Source: Clostridiales bacterium 1_7_47FAA
GTDB lineage: Bacteria > Bacillota > Clostridia > Lachnospirales > Lachnospiraceae
Reading direction: 5' to 3'
NCBI GenBank assembly: GCA_000155435.1
Contig: DS990263.1
Span: 608,204 to 672,203 of the forward strand
Length of the DNA: 64,000 nt
Below are positions 33,426 to 42,076 of the stretch, in pieces. Under the pieces are notes generated by a model. The model searched no databases. It was not told the origin of the DNA and saw only the letters and a list, made by a program, of their open reading frames with translations. The translations under genes and the position numbers were made by a program. The number at the start of each line of letters is the position of its first letter. The stretch's first letter is position 1.

Positions 33426-34202
33426 ATGGAACGGACTTATACAACATCAGAGCTGGCGGGTATCATAGGAATCCATCCCAATACAGTGCGCCTGTATGAA
33501 GAACTGCACCTGATAACAGCGCCAGAGAGAAAACCAAATGGCTACAGGATTTTCACGGACCTTCACCTGGACCAGTTCATCAATGCCAGGCTGGCATTTC
33601 AGGTGGAAATCCTCCAGAATGGCCTGCGCCGTCTGGCGGTCGATATTGTCAGGGCCACGGCTGAATGTGATTTTGACAAGGCAATCCATCTCTCCCAAAC
33701 ATATTGCCGCCAGATTGAAACCGAGACAGGTCATGCGGAAGAAGCCATTGGAATTGTGAAGGACATGCTGGCCGGAAGGGATGAGGGGGACGGAAGGGAT
33801 GAGGGGGACGGAACACTCTGCCTGGGCAGAAGTGAAACAGCCGCATATCTGGGAATCACCATTGATACCCTGCGCAATTGGGAGCTTAACGGACTATTAA
33901 GGATTAAGCGGAAGAAAAACGGATACCGCATCTATACGGATGCTGACATCAGACGGCTGAAGATCATCCGATCCCTGCGGTGCGCCAACTACTCCCTTAC
34001 CGCCATCCTGCGGATGCTGACCGCCCTGTCCGCTGACCCGGATACGGATATCCGCGCCGTTATCGATGCGGCCGATGAAACGGTCATCACTGCCTGTGAC
34101 AATCTGCTTTCCTCACTTTCACGCGCAGCGGCAAATGCGGACCGGATTCACCATAACCTGTGCAGGATGAAAGAAAAATATCATTTAAACCCTCCACTTT
34201 AA
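33426..34202 (+). CDS. MerR-family regulator with two HTH domains in one chain
   Basis: 258 residues from ATG 33426 (AGGAGG eight bases ahead). The first MerR winged helix (about 3-60) reads TYTTSELAGIIGIHPNTVRLY then NGYRIFTDLHLDQF. A helical linker follows, including the exact repeat GRDEGD twice, coded by an 18-bp tandem repeat at about 33775-33810. A second MerR winged helix (about 122-190) reads CLGRSETAAYLGITIDTLRNW then NGYRIYTDADIRRLKIIRSL. MerR proteins normally dimerise with one HTH each; this one carries both. It probably controls the ABC exporter 56 bases downstream, and possibly the divergent kinase-nitroreductase pair. Confidence 0.85.
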   Translation: MERTYTTSELAGIIGIHPNTVRLYEELHLITAPERKPNGYRIFTDLHLDQFINARLAFQVEILQNGLRRLAVDIVRATAECDFDKAIHLSQTYCRQIETETGHAEEAIGIVKDMLAGRDEGDGRDEGDGTLCLGRSETAAYLGITIDTLRNWELNGLLRIKRKKNGYRIYTDADIRRLKIIRSLRCANYSLTAILRMLTALSADPDTDIRAVIDAADETVITACDNLLSSLSRAAANADRIHHNLCRMKEKYHLNPPL

Positions 34203-34225
34203 CACCAGGCTTTGTCCTGGTGTTA
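34201..34225 (+). terminator. Hairpin between the MerR-type gene and the ABC exporter
   Basis: AACACCAGG-CTTTGT-CCTGGTGTT forms a perfect 9-bp stem starting on the stop codon of the regulator, followed by ATTCTTT. It looks like a leaky or partial terminator that sets exporter expression below that of the regulator. Confidence 0.55.
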
Positions 34226-34258
34226 TTCTTTGGTAGAAAAAATCAAGGAGGTCATGTC

Positions 34259-35056
34259 ATGAAAACAGACATTGGTTCAACGAATATGGATCCGGCCCAA
34301 ACGGATCCGGCCCATATGGATTCAGCCATCCATGTGGAAAAACTCTCAAAATACTATGACGGGATAGCTGCCCTTCTAAACCTGTCCCTGGATGTAAGGA
34401 AAGGGGAAGCCTTTGGGCTTCTGGGGGCTAACGGGGCAGGAAAAAGCACATCCATCGAGTGTATCCTTGGAACAAGAAAGGCTGACAGCGGTTCCGTATC
34501 CATCCTCAGGATGGACCCAATCATGAACCGCAGGGAGCTGTTCCAAAGGGTAGGCGTCCAGTTCCAGGAATCCAGTTATCCCGACCGCATCCGGGTCCGT
34601 GAACTGTGTGAGGAAATAATGTCCCTCTACAGGCATCCGATTCCCTATGGGAACCTGCTGCGCCGGTTCGGCCTGGAGGAAAAATCAGGGAGCATGATAA
34701 ACGATTTATCCGGCGGGCAGAAACAGCGCCTGTCCGTTGTCCTTGCGCTTATGATGGACCCGGAAGTGGTTTTCCTGGACGAGCTTACAACCGGCCTGGA
34801 TGTAAAGGCTCGGCGTGATGTATGGGAACACCTGCTGGAACTGAAACAGAATGGCACCACCATTTTCCTGACATCCCATTTCATGGATGAGGTGGAGGCG
34901 CTGTGCGACCGCATCGCCATCCTGGCACATGGCCGTGTCATCTTTCAGGGCACGGTAAAAGAAGCAATTGAAGCAAGTCCATACAGGACCATGGAGGACG
35001 CCTATATCTGGTTTACGGAGGAGGAAGAAAATGAACACATTCAGAACAATGCTTAA
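34259..35056 (+). CDS. ABC-2 type exporter ATP-binding protein
   Basis: 265 residues from ATG 34259 (GGAGG seven bases ahead). The N-terminus carries a short repeat (MDPAQTDPAHMDS). It is one nucleotide-binding domain: LLGANGAGKSTSIE (Walker A), QFQESSYPDRI Q-loop, LSGGQKQRLSVVLALMMDP (signature), VVFLDELTTGLDVKARRDV (Walker B) and FLTSHFMDEVEALCDRI (H-loop). It energises the adjacent permease; such DrrA/NatA-like pairs export drugs, lipids or peptides. It overlaps the permease gene by 26 bases. Confidence 0.92.
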   Translation: MKTDIGSTNMDPAQTDPAHMDSAIHVEKLSKYYDGIAALLNLSLDVRKGEAFGLLGANGAGKSTSIECILGTRKADSGSVSILRMDPIMNRRELFQRVGVQFQESSYPDRIRVRELCEEIMSLYRHPIPYGNLLRRFGLEEKSGSMINDLSGGQKQRLSVVLALMMDPEVVFLDELTTGLDVKARRDVWEHLLELKQNGTTIFLTSHFMDEVEALCDRIAILAHGRVIFQGTVKEAIEASPYRTMEDAYIWFTEEEENEHIQNNA

Positions 35057-35774
35057 AACAGAATTAAAGCTGTCTGTCCGCGGTATGGACATGGTCATCT
35101 TCGGGCTGTGCCTGCCCGTGGTCATGGTTGTGATCTTTGGCGCGGTATTTGGGAACAGGCCGGCCTTTGAGGGCGCTTCCCATACCTTCCTTGAGCAGTC
35201 CTTTGGCGCACTGTCCGCCATTGCCATCTGCGCAGGCGGTGTAATGGGGCTTCCACTCCTGATTTCCGAATACAGGCAGAAAAAGATACTGAAACGTTTC
35301 CGGGTTACCCCGGTAAGCCCTGCCCTGATCCTGGCGGTCCATGTTGTCATCTATGCCATCTATGCCCTGGCCTCCCTGATCCTGGTCTATGGGACGGCGG
35401 CTGTATTCTTTGGTTTCCGGATGCAGGGTCCTGTCCCGGCTTTCATCCTCAGCTATCTGCTGGTGATGCTGTCCATGTTCAGCATAGGCCTGGTGGCAGG
35501 CGGTCTTGCGCCTGATACAAAGACAGCAGGTATCATTGCCAGTATCCTCTACTTTCCCATGCTCCTGTTTTCCGGCGCCACGCTGCCTTATGAAATCATG
35601 CCCGGCCCCATGCAAAGGGCAGCCGGCCTGATGCCACTTACCCAGGGAATCAAGCTGCTTAAGGCAGCCTCCCTGGGACAGCCCCTGGACCAGGTGTGGT
35701 TTCCTGTCCTGATACTGGGGGCCGTCTTCGTCCTTTGCAGCGGCGTTGCGCTCCGGTTCTTCCGGTGGGAGTAA
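35031..35774 (+). CDS. ABC-2 type exporter permease
   Basis: 247 residues from ATG 35031 (GGAGG before it, inside the ATPase gene). About six helices: MVIFGLCLPVVMVVIFGAVFG, the conserved GLPLLISEYRQKKILKRFRVTP loop region, VVIYAIYALASLILVYGTAA, SMFSIGLVAGGLAPDTKTAG and MLLFSGATLPYEIMPGPMQ. The last is the FSG...P...MP motif of ABC-2 (DrrB-like) permeases. It forms a homodimeric exporter with the ATPase. Regulation by the upstream double-HTH MerR protein is inferred. Confidence 0.9.
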   Translation: MNTFRTMLKTELKLSVRGMDMVIFGLCLPVVMVVIFGAVFGNRPAFEGASHTFLEQSFGALSAIAICAGGVMGLPLLISEYRQKKILKRFRVTPVSPALILAVHVVIYAIYALASLILVYGTAAVFFGFRMQGPVPAFILSYLLVMLSMFSIGLVAGGLAPDTKTAGIIASILYFPMLLFSGATLPYEIMPGPMQRAAGLMPLTQGIKLLKAASLGQPLDQVWFPVLILGAVFVLCSGVALRFFRWE

Positions 35775-35819
35775 GGCGGGGGCATGGCATGACACTTCCC
35801 CACCCCCATCCCCTGCGTC

Positions 35820-36090
35820 TCACCCGCCCATGAAATCCATAAGGCTTAACTGCTCCCCTTCCCTCTTGTCCTCAAATTCATGGATGTAGGAAAACAGCGG
35901 GCTGATATCTGTCTTCAGCCCGCTGTCCCTGCACGCGTCCTTGAACAGCTTCATCAGTTCCTTCCTGTGGGGAGTGCCCACCGCATAGGCATTTCCATAG
36001 GTATCCATGTACTTTTTCTTAAGTCCAGGGAAATGCGCATCCAGCTGCTGATAAAATACTGCCTGTCGCCTTATCCGTATTTCATCCGTC
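35820..36090 (-). pseudogene. C-terminal remnant of an SPL-like radical SAM gene
   Basis: An open minus frame reads (from about 36090) RQAVFYQQLDAHFPGLKKKY, then YGNAYAVGTPHRKELMKLF, CRDSGLKTDI and ends FEDKREGEQLSLMDFMGG. This resembles the C-terminal tail of spore-photoproduct-lyase-like radical SAM proteins, which end QLSLFD. There is no CxxxCxxC core and no room for one: the frame runs straight into the end of copA. An ATG at 36008 could start a 62-residue peptide but has no good ribosome site. It is best read as a 3' fragment left when copA or a rearrangement removed the rest. This fills the only stretch over 300 bases without an intact gene. Confidence 0.45.
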
Positions 36091-36094
36091 CGGT

Positions 36095-38620
36095 TTACTG
36101 GATGGATATCACCTTGTAATCCTGGTCCTCAACGGTTTTCTTCAGCACCGAATCATCCACCGGAGCATTCAGTGTGACCACCGCGCTTCCTGATTCATGG
36201 CTGACAGCGGCGGCAGTTACTTCGGGAAGCTCCTCCAGGCACTTTTTAACCCTTGCCTCGCAGTGGCCGCACATCATACCTTCAATTTTCATTGTCTTTT
36301 CCATCTTTTTTCCTTCCTTTCTCTTTCCTTTGATTTTCTTATCCCTTTTAGCGTCATACATCTTAAAAAGATTCAGCCGGAGCGCATTGGTCACCACACA
36401 GAAGCTGGATAAGCTCATGGCCGCCGCCCCGAACATGGGATTCAGTTTCCATCCAAAGACAGGATACCACAGTCCTGCTGCCAGGGGAATACCCACGGCG
36501 TTGTAAAAAAATGCCCAGAACAGGTTCTCGTGTATGTTCCGTAAGGTGGCGCGGCTTAAGCGGATGGCTGCCGGGACATCGCTAAGGCGGCTCTTCATAA
36601 GGACCACATCCGCCGCATCGATGGCAATATCAGTTCCTGCTCCAATGGCAATGCCGATATCAGCCCTGGTAAGCGCAGGCGCATCGTTAATCCCATCCCC
36701 CACCATGGCTACCCTGCCCTTTTGTTTCAGGCTGCGGATCACGCTTTCCTTTCCATCCGGAAGCACGCCGGCAATCACTTCGTCCACACCGGCCAGCTGT
36801 CCCACTGCCCTGGCCGTCCTCTCATTATCGCCTGTAAGCATGACCACATGGATTCCCATGTCCTTAAGTTCCTTAACAGCCTGTGGGCTGTCTTCCTTTA
36901 TAGTATCGGCAACTGCGATGATTCCAATCATCCGGCTGTCCATACTGAAGAACAGCGGTGTCTTACCCTCTTCCGCCAACCGTTCGGACTGGGCTTTCAT
37001 CTCAGGCGTTACCGGCGCCTGGCTGCTGATGAAGTTGAAGTTGCCGCCGCACAGCATGACGCCATCCATGACAGCGGATAATCCATTGCCGGGCAGCGCC
37101 TTAAAATCAGATAGTTCCCCGGCGTCCAGCTTCTCCTCCTCCGCCCTGACCATAACCGCCCTTGCCAGTGGATGTTCACTTCTTTTCTCCAGGGTAAATG
37201 CAAGTTCCAGAAGACGTGTCTCCGAGATACCCTCAGCCGGTATGATGTCGGTCACCCTTGGCTCCCCGTTTGTGATGGTCCCTGTCTTATCCAGGGCCAC
37301 AATCTCCATCTTGCCTGCTTCCTCCAGGGAAACAGCGGTCTTAAACATGATGCCGTGTCTGGCGCCCATGCCGTTGCCCACCATGATTGCCACCGGCGTG
37401 GCAAGACCCAGGGCACAGGGGCAGCTGATGACCAGCACGGAAATCCCGCGCGCCAGGGCAAACCCGATGCCCTGCCCTGCAATCAGCCATCCAATGATGG
37501 TGACCGCCGATATGGCAATCACAGCCGGAACAAACACACCCGATACCTTATCCGCAACCTTGGCAATGGGGGCCTTTGTAGCCGCCGCATCGCTGACCAT
37601 CTGGATGATCTGGGACAGAGTGGTGTCTTCCCCCACCCTTGAGGCCTGGCACTTAATGAAGCCTGACTGGTTAAGGGTTGCCGCCGACACGTGGTCCCCC
37701 TCCCCCTTATCCACCGGGATGCTCTCCCCGGTGAGGGCTGATTCATTCACCGCGCTGCTGCCTTCCAGAACAATACCATCCACGGGTATGTTCTCCCCTG
37801 GGCGGACCACAAAAACATCCCCCTTTTTCACCTGGTCAATGGAAACCTCTGTCTCCACCCCGTCCCTTAACAGGGTGGCTGTCTTCGGAGCCAGCTTCAT
37901 CAGGCTCTTCAGGGCGTCCGTGGTCTTTCCCTTGGAACGCGCCTCCAGCATCTTGCCCACGGTAATCAGGGTCAGGATCATTGCCGCGGATTCAAAATAG
38001 AACTCATGCATATACCCCATGACCCCGGCCATATCCCCGCGCGCCTGGGCGCCAGTCATGGCGAACAGGGCATATACGCTGTAGACAAGGGAAGCTCCCG
38101 ACCCCAGGGCCACCAGCGTATCCATGTTGGGCGCCCTGTGTATCAGCCCTTTGAAACCGCTGATGAAAAACTTCTGGTTAATCACCATGACAATGGCTGT
38201 CAGAATCAGCTGCAGCAATCCCATGGCCACATGATTATCAGCGAAAAATGCCGGGACCGGCCAGCCCCACATCATATGTCCCATGGAAAAATACATGAGT
38301 ACAATCAAGAATCCCAGAGATGCATACAATCTCTGCTTTAAAACAGGCGTTTCCCTATCCTTTAACATATCCTCCGTATCATGGGCCGCCACATTCCCGG
38401 CTGCCGTGCCTTTGGGTTCCTCTCCTTTGGCCGCTGCCCCGTATCCTGCGTCCTCAACCGCCTTTACGATGTCCTGGGGGGACGCGGTCCCTTCCACTCC
38501 CATGGAGTTGGTCAGCAGGCTGACGGAACACGAGGTAACCCCCGGTACCTTGGATACCGCTTTCTCCACACGGGCGCTGCAGGCAGCGCAGCTCATGCCT
38601 GTCACCGTATATTGTTCCAT
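36095..38620 (-). CDS. copA: Copper-exporting P1B-type ATPase with N- and C-terminal heavy-metal domains
   Basis: 841 residues. An N-terminal HMA domain ([15 protein letters not shown]) is followed by eight membrane helices with the Cu-specific CPC at 400-402 ([12 protein letters not shown]), phosphorylation site DKTGT at 444-448, [20 protein letters not shown] and the actuator ALTGES (295-300). After the last helices a basic linker ([15 protein letters not shown]) leads to a second HMA domain (about 775-841, [16 protein letters not shown]). In many Firmicutes that domain is the separate chaperone CopZ. It pumps Cu+ out of the cytoplasm. It is second gene after csoR (55-base gap). Confidence 0.95.
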   Translation of the reverse strand: MEQYTVTGMSCAACSARVEKAVSKVPGVTSCSVSLLTNSMGVEGTASPQDIVKAVEDAGYGAAAKGEEPKGTAAGNVAAHDTEDMLKDRETPVLKQRLYASLGFLIVLMYFSMGHMMWGWPVPAFFADNHVAMGLLQLILTAIVMVINQKFFISGFKGLIHRAPNMDTLVALGSGASLVYSVYALFAMTGAQARGDMAGVMGYMHEFYFESAAMILTLITVGKMLEARSKGKTTDALKSLMKLAPKTATLLRDGVETEVSIDQVKKGDVFVVRPGENIPVDGIVLEGSSAVNESALTGESIPVDKGEGDHVSAATLNQSGFIKCQASRVGEDTTLSQIIQMVSDAAATKAPIAKVADKVSGVFVPAVIAISAVTIIGWLIAGQGIGFALARGISVLVISCPCALGLATPVAIMVGNGMGARHGIMFKTAVSLEEAGKMEIVALDKTGTITNGEPRVTDIIPAEGISETRLLELAFTLEKRSEHPLARAVMVRAEEEKLDAGELSDFKALPGNGLSAVMDGVMLCGGNFNFISSQAPVTPEMKAQSERLAEEGKTPLFFSMDSRMIGIIAVADTIKEDSPQAVKELKDMGIHVVMLTGDNERTARAVGQLAGVDEVIAGVLPDGKESVIRSLKQKGRVAMVGDGINDAPALTRADIGIAIGAGTDIAIDAADVVLMKSRLSDVPAAIRLSRATLRNIHENLFWAFFYNAVGIPLAAGLWYPVFGWKLNPMFGAAAMSLSSFCVVTNALRLNLFKMYDAKRDKKIKGKRKEGKKMEKTMKIEGMMCGHCEARVKKCLEELPEVTAAAVSHESGSAVVTLNAPVDDSVLKKTVEDQDYKVISIQ

Positions 38621-38675
38621 ATATCTTCTCTCCTTCCTCTTTGTCCATAAAGCATTCTCCGGATGGATGCCTGCA

Positions 38676-38978
38676 TCAGCGCATCAGCTTCTGGATAGTG
38701 GCCACCAGTTCGTCAATGGTTTCATCCTTTCCTGCGCGGATATCATCCACCACACAGGTGCGCATGTGATTGGCCAGCAGTACTTTGCTGAAACTGTTCA
38801 GCGCGGCATTGGCCGCAGCTACCTGTACCAGGATATCCGTACAGTAGGCATCCTTTTCCACCATGTTCCTGATTCCGCGGATCTGTCCTTCAATACGGTT
38901 CAGGCGGTTCAGCAGATTTTTATATTCTTCTTGGGAACGCTCCTTTGTCTTATGGCAGCAGCATTGTTCTTTTTCCAT
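38676..38978 (-). CDS. csoR: CsoR-family copper-sensing repressor
   Basis: 100 residues from ATG 38978, six bases after AGGAGG (a GTG at 38993 overlaps the ribosome site and is unlikely). The all-helical CsoR/RcnR fold reads [40 protein letters not shown] and [11 protein letters not shown]. The Cu(I) ligands Cys-His-Cys are all present (YCTD, NHMRTC). It also has a Cys/His-rich N-terminal tail (EQCCCHK), which may add metal binding. It represses csoR-copA until copper binds; two matching operators lie upstream. Confidence 0.93.
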   Translation of the reverse strand: MEKEQCCCHKTKERSQEEYKNLLNRLNRIEGQIRGIRNMVEKDAYCTDILVQVAAANAALNSFSKVLLANHMRTCVVDDIRAGKDETIDELVATIQKLMR

Positions 38979-38993
38979 ATCCATCCTCCTCAC

Positions 38994-39010
38994 ATACCCA
39001 TATGGGGTAT
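38994..39010. promoter_or_regulatory. CsoR operator A
   Basis: ATACCC-ATATG-GGGTAT, a perfect 6-bp inverted repeat with a 5-base centre, just upstream of the csoR ribosome site and downstream of the transcript start. It matches the G-tract-flanked CsoR box pattern and operator B. Confidence 0.8.
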
Positions 39011-39023
39011 ATCTGATGGGTTT

Positions 39024-39052
39024 ATTATATACCCCATACGGGTATATTGCAA
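39024..39052 (-). promoter_or_regulatory. Sigma-A promoter of csoR-copA
   Basis: Minus strand TTGCAA (39047-39052), 17 bases, TATAAT (39024-39029). Operator B fills the whole spacer, so bound CsoR would block polymerase directly. Confidence 0.8.
39028..39046. promoter_or_regulatory. CsoR operator B
   Basis: TATACCC-CATAC-GGGTATA, a perfect 7-bp inverted repeat with a 5-base centre, lying between -35 and -10. Same half-sites as operator A, 34-35 bases away centre to centre. Confidence 0.85.
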
Positions 39053-39245
39053 GGACTTTTTATTCGTTTCATTCTTTTTTAGGATTGGGCAAATAAAATA
39101 CATCTGCAAAAATCCCGGCTCCCCATCATATCGGTTAATGCTCCTGATGATGGCGGCGGATTCCTGTAGATGTATCCTTATTTATAGTACGTATAGGTCT
39201 TTCATCCCTGAACCGGCATATGGATGTCCAGGTGTCCTCTTAATT

Positions 39246-41876
39246 TCAGGCATCCTGTTTGCGGATGCAGTCCACAAGGGTCTTACAGAGCTGGGTGATA
39301 TCCAGAGGTTTGCTGACATGGGTGTCCATCCCGGCTGCCAGGGCCGCGGAGATATCATCATTAAAGGCATTGGCTGTTGTCGCAATGATGGGAATCGTGA
39401 GGGCCAGCGGATGGTCCGAGGCACGGATACGCCTGGCTGCCTCATGCCCGTCCATGACCGGCATCTGCACATCCATCAGGATGGCATCATAATCACCTGG
39501 TTTTGAAGCGAGGAAGGAATCCAGCGCCTGCTGTCCATCCTCCACGCAGTCCACGTCAGCCCCATTCATGCGCAGCAGTGTTGCCGCGATTTCCTGATTG
39601 AGCGCATTGTCCTCGGCCATCAGCAGATGGAAACCATCCAGCGGCTTTCCGCCGTTTTTTCCTTCCCCGTCACAGGATGTCCCTCCCTTACCCCCCAAAG
39701 CCGACTTGATGGCATTATAGACAGAGGTACGGTAAAGGGGTTTGGGAAGGAAACCATTCACTCCGGCCGCCCGTGCCTCTTCTTCCACTTCTGAAATATC
39801 GTATGCCGAAATCATCACGATAGGAATGTCATTGCCCACTTCCCGCCGGATGCGGCGGGTCACCTCAACGCCATCCATGTCCGGCATTTTCCAGTCGATG
39901 AGGCACAGGTCGATATCCCGGCCTTCCCGATGCATTTTTTTAACATGGTCAACGGCGTCCGCGCCGGACAGGCTCCACTTTGCGCTGATTTTTATTTTTT
40001 CCAGCAGAACCGCAGTCTGTTCACAGACCTGCTGCTCATCGTCCACAATGAGCGCCTGGAGGCCCTGCTGCGCAAAATCAGGCTCCGGCAGGCAGCTCCC
40101 TTCCCCTTTCTTAAACGGAATATCCACAATACAGGTTGTTCCAACGCCGGATTCGCTTTCTATCTGGATCTGGCCGCCCATCAGCGTTATCAGGTTCCTG
40201 GTAATGGACATCCCCAGTCCCGTGCCTCCGTAACGCTTCGAGATGGTGGCATCGGCCTGTTCAAACGGTTGGAAGATTCTTTCCATTGCATCTTTTGTCA
40301 TACCGATTCCGGTATCGGAGAGGATGAAGCGGAGCACATCCGCCGCATTCCCGTTCCTGTGGCGGGAAACCTCCAAACGGATACAGCCCCCGGGCGCGGT
40401 GAACTTCACTGCGTTGGAACTGAGGTTTAAAAGAATCTGGTTAAGCCGCAGCGAATCGCCGATAAAGACGGTATCCTCCCCGAATCCCTCCATCGTTTCC
40501 CTGAACTCAATGCCCTTTTCCTTTGCCTGGGCGTATACCGTGGATACAAACCCATTGACAAGCTCAAATATATCAAATGGTTCGTCCTGCAGAACCATTT
40601 TGCTGCTCTCAATCTTTGACATATCCAGCACATCATTAATCAGCATCAGCAGATGCTTGGATGAGAAGGTGATTTTGGCAAGACAGTCTTCCGCTTTGGC
40701 GGTATCCCTGATTGAGGCCGCCGCAATGGTGGTCAGGCCGATGATGGCATTTAACGGCGTGCGGATTTCATGGCTCATCCTGGAGAGGAATTCGCTTTTC
40801 GCCATATTGGCCCTCTCGGCGGACATCATGGCCTCCTGCAGGGCCTGGCGTGAGCGTACCTCTTCCGTACGGTCGGAAAATACGGTAATCAGCTGCGGCG
40901 TGTTCAGGTCATCCGCCCGGTAGACCCGGACCAGCATCCAGAATTTTTCCTTATTCGGTTTTGTATATTCCACCAGTCTTTCATAAGGGGAACTGAATCC
41001 GGGATTCCTGATTCCCTCCCGGATTGCCAGGGCATCCTCCTCTTTCAGGCCTTTATAAAAGTTTTCTACTTCCGCCATGCTGATTCCCAGTATCCGTTCC
41101 AGGTTCAGCCCACGGTAGCTGATATATCCGGTATCGGCATCCCGGATGATGAACGCGTCATCGATGCTCAGCGATAGCTTATCAAAAAGCTTACTGCGGT
41201 AAACCAGTTCCCTGCGCTGCCGGTGCAGCACATACTGGGATACCAGGAGCACGGCAAGCATCATTCCCATCAGTACAATGGAACCGGTCAGGCTGGTAAC
41301 CCTCAGCCTTTCAGCGGTGACGCCATATCCCACTTTCTTGGCCTGGGCAATGCTTATGATCTTCCCGGTCTGTTGAAGGGCCTGGTCATAGAGGGGTTCA
41401 AGATGTTCCTGATCGTAAGCCTCGATTTCCTTTTCCGTTATATGCCGGTTTGTGCAAAAAGCCAGGTAACCGTCCTGCTCCGCCTGTAAATGTACCAGGG
41501 TATCCTTAAGCGCCTGCACATCTTCTGCATCCCCTAGATACAGTTCCTCCATCCGCGCAACCGGTTCTTCCAGGGAGAGGACCAGTTCCTTCAGCTTGGC
41601 GCCTGCAATCTCCACATCCTCGCTGTCATGGTGGCGCTTCAGGCGTTCGGTGCGCAGGCCCATTTCCGATACATAAAGTTTAATATCGCCAGCAGCAATC
41701 ACCACCTCAAACGGGTGGGTTGATATGACCTCTGTCTGATCTGCCAGCTTGGTGGAATTCACGATGGTCATGGCCAGATAACAAAACATCAGCAGAATCA
41801 GGATTACCGTGCTGACAACACTCATCTGCAGGCTGCGCCCTACAAAATTCTTCCGTTTCTTCTTCATCCTACGCAT
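39246..41876 (-). CDS. Membrane-bound hybrid sensor histidine kinase with two receiver domains
   Basis: 876 residues: transmembrane helix (about 17-38), extracytoplasmic helical sensor (about 40-195), second helix (about 197-217), PAS-like domain (FDKLSLSIDDAFIIRDADTG, LERILGISMAEVENFY), then HisKA with MSHEIRTPLNAIIGL and HATPase (NLSSNAVKFT, DTGIGM, YGGTGLGMSI). Two receivers follow, with phosphoacceptor Asp in CLIDWKMPDMDG and ILMDVQMPVMDG. No HPt domain follows. The first receiver keeps K in FLPKPL and the second in HVSKPLD, so both look active. Its promoter block is shared with the other kinase at 43.6-46.4 kb. Confidence 0.92.
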   Translation of the reverse strand: MRRMKKKRKNFVGRSLQMSVVSTVILILLMFCYLAMTIVNSTKLADQTEVISTHPFEVVIAAGDIKLYVSEMGLRTERLKRHHDSEDVEIAGAKLKELVLSLEEPVARMEELYLGDAEDVQALKDTLVHLQAEQDGYLAFCTNRHITEKEIEAYDQEHLEPLYDQALQQTGKIISIAQAKKVGYGVTAERLRVTSLTGSIVLMGMMLAVLLVSQYVLHRQRRELVYRSKLFDKLSLSIDDAFIIRDADTGYISYRGLNLERILGISMAEVENFYKGLKEEDALAIREGIRNPGFSSPYERLVEYTKPNKEKFWMLVRVYRADDLNTPQLITVFSDRTEEVRSRQALQEAMMSAERANMAKSEFLSRMSHEIRTPLNAIIGLTTIAAASIRDTAKAEDCLAKITFSSKHLLMLINDVLDMSKIESSKMVLQDEPFDIFELVNGFVSTVYAQAKEKGIEFRETMEGFGEDTVFIGDSLRLNQILLNLSSNAVKFTAPGGCIRLEVSRHRNGNAADVLRFILSDTGIGMTKDAMERIFQPFEQADATISKRYGGTGLGMSITRNLITLMGGQIQIESESGVGTTCIVDIPFKKGEGSCLPEPDFAQQGLQALIVDDEQQVCEQTAVLLEKIKISAKWSLSGADAVDHVKKMHREGRDIDLCLIDWKMPDMDGVEVTRRIRREVGNDIPIVMISAYDISEVEEEARAAGVNGFLPKPLYRTSVYNAIKSALGGKGGTSCDGEGKNGGKPLDGFHLLMAEDNALNQEIAATLLRMNGADVDCVEDGQQALDSFLASKPGDYDAILMDVQMPVMDGHEAARRIRASDHPLALTIPIIATTANAFNDDISAALAAGMDTHVSKPLDITQLCKTLVDCIRKQDA

Positions 41877-41920
41877 CGGTCCTGGCTCCTCGCTTTTCCG
41901 TCTTTACTGGGTAATCCCTA

Positions 41921-41975
41921 ATTGTCCACATACATATGTATGCTAAGTATAGCAAAGAAAGATGAAAATAGCAAT
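41921..41975 (-). promoter_or_regulatory. Duplicated promoter/operator block, copy 1 (upstream of hybrid kinase 1)
   Basis: 55 bases that closely match 46445-46500 upstream of the second kinase. On the minus strand both have TTGCTA (here 41969-41974), 17 bases, TATACT (41946-41951). A conserved downstream block ATATGTATGTG(G/A)ACAAT follows. In this copy the block contains the 14-bp palindrome CATACATATGTATG. The positions suit a sigma-A promoter with an operator over the transcript start. Confidence 0.7.
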
Positions 41976-42076
41976 CTCTTGCTGAAAGCCGGAAAAAATC
42001 GTGGAAACGCAGTCCCAGAAATGGTATACTACCTATATAGGAAATTTTACATTAACATTACAATGGAGGAAAAAGT

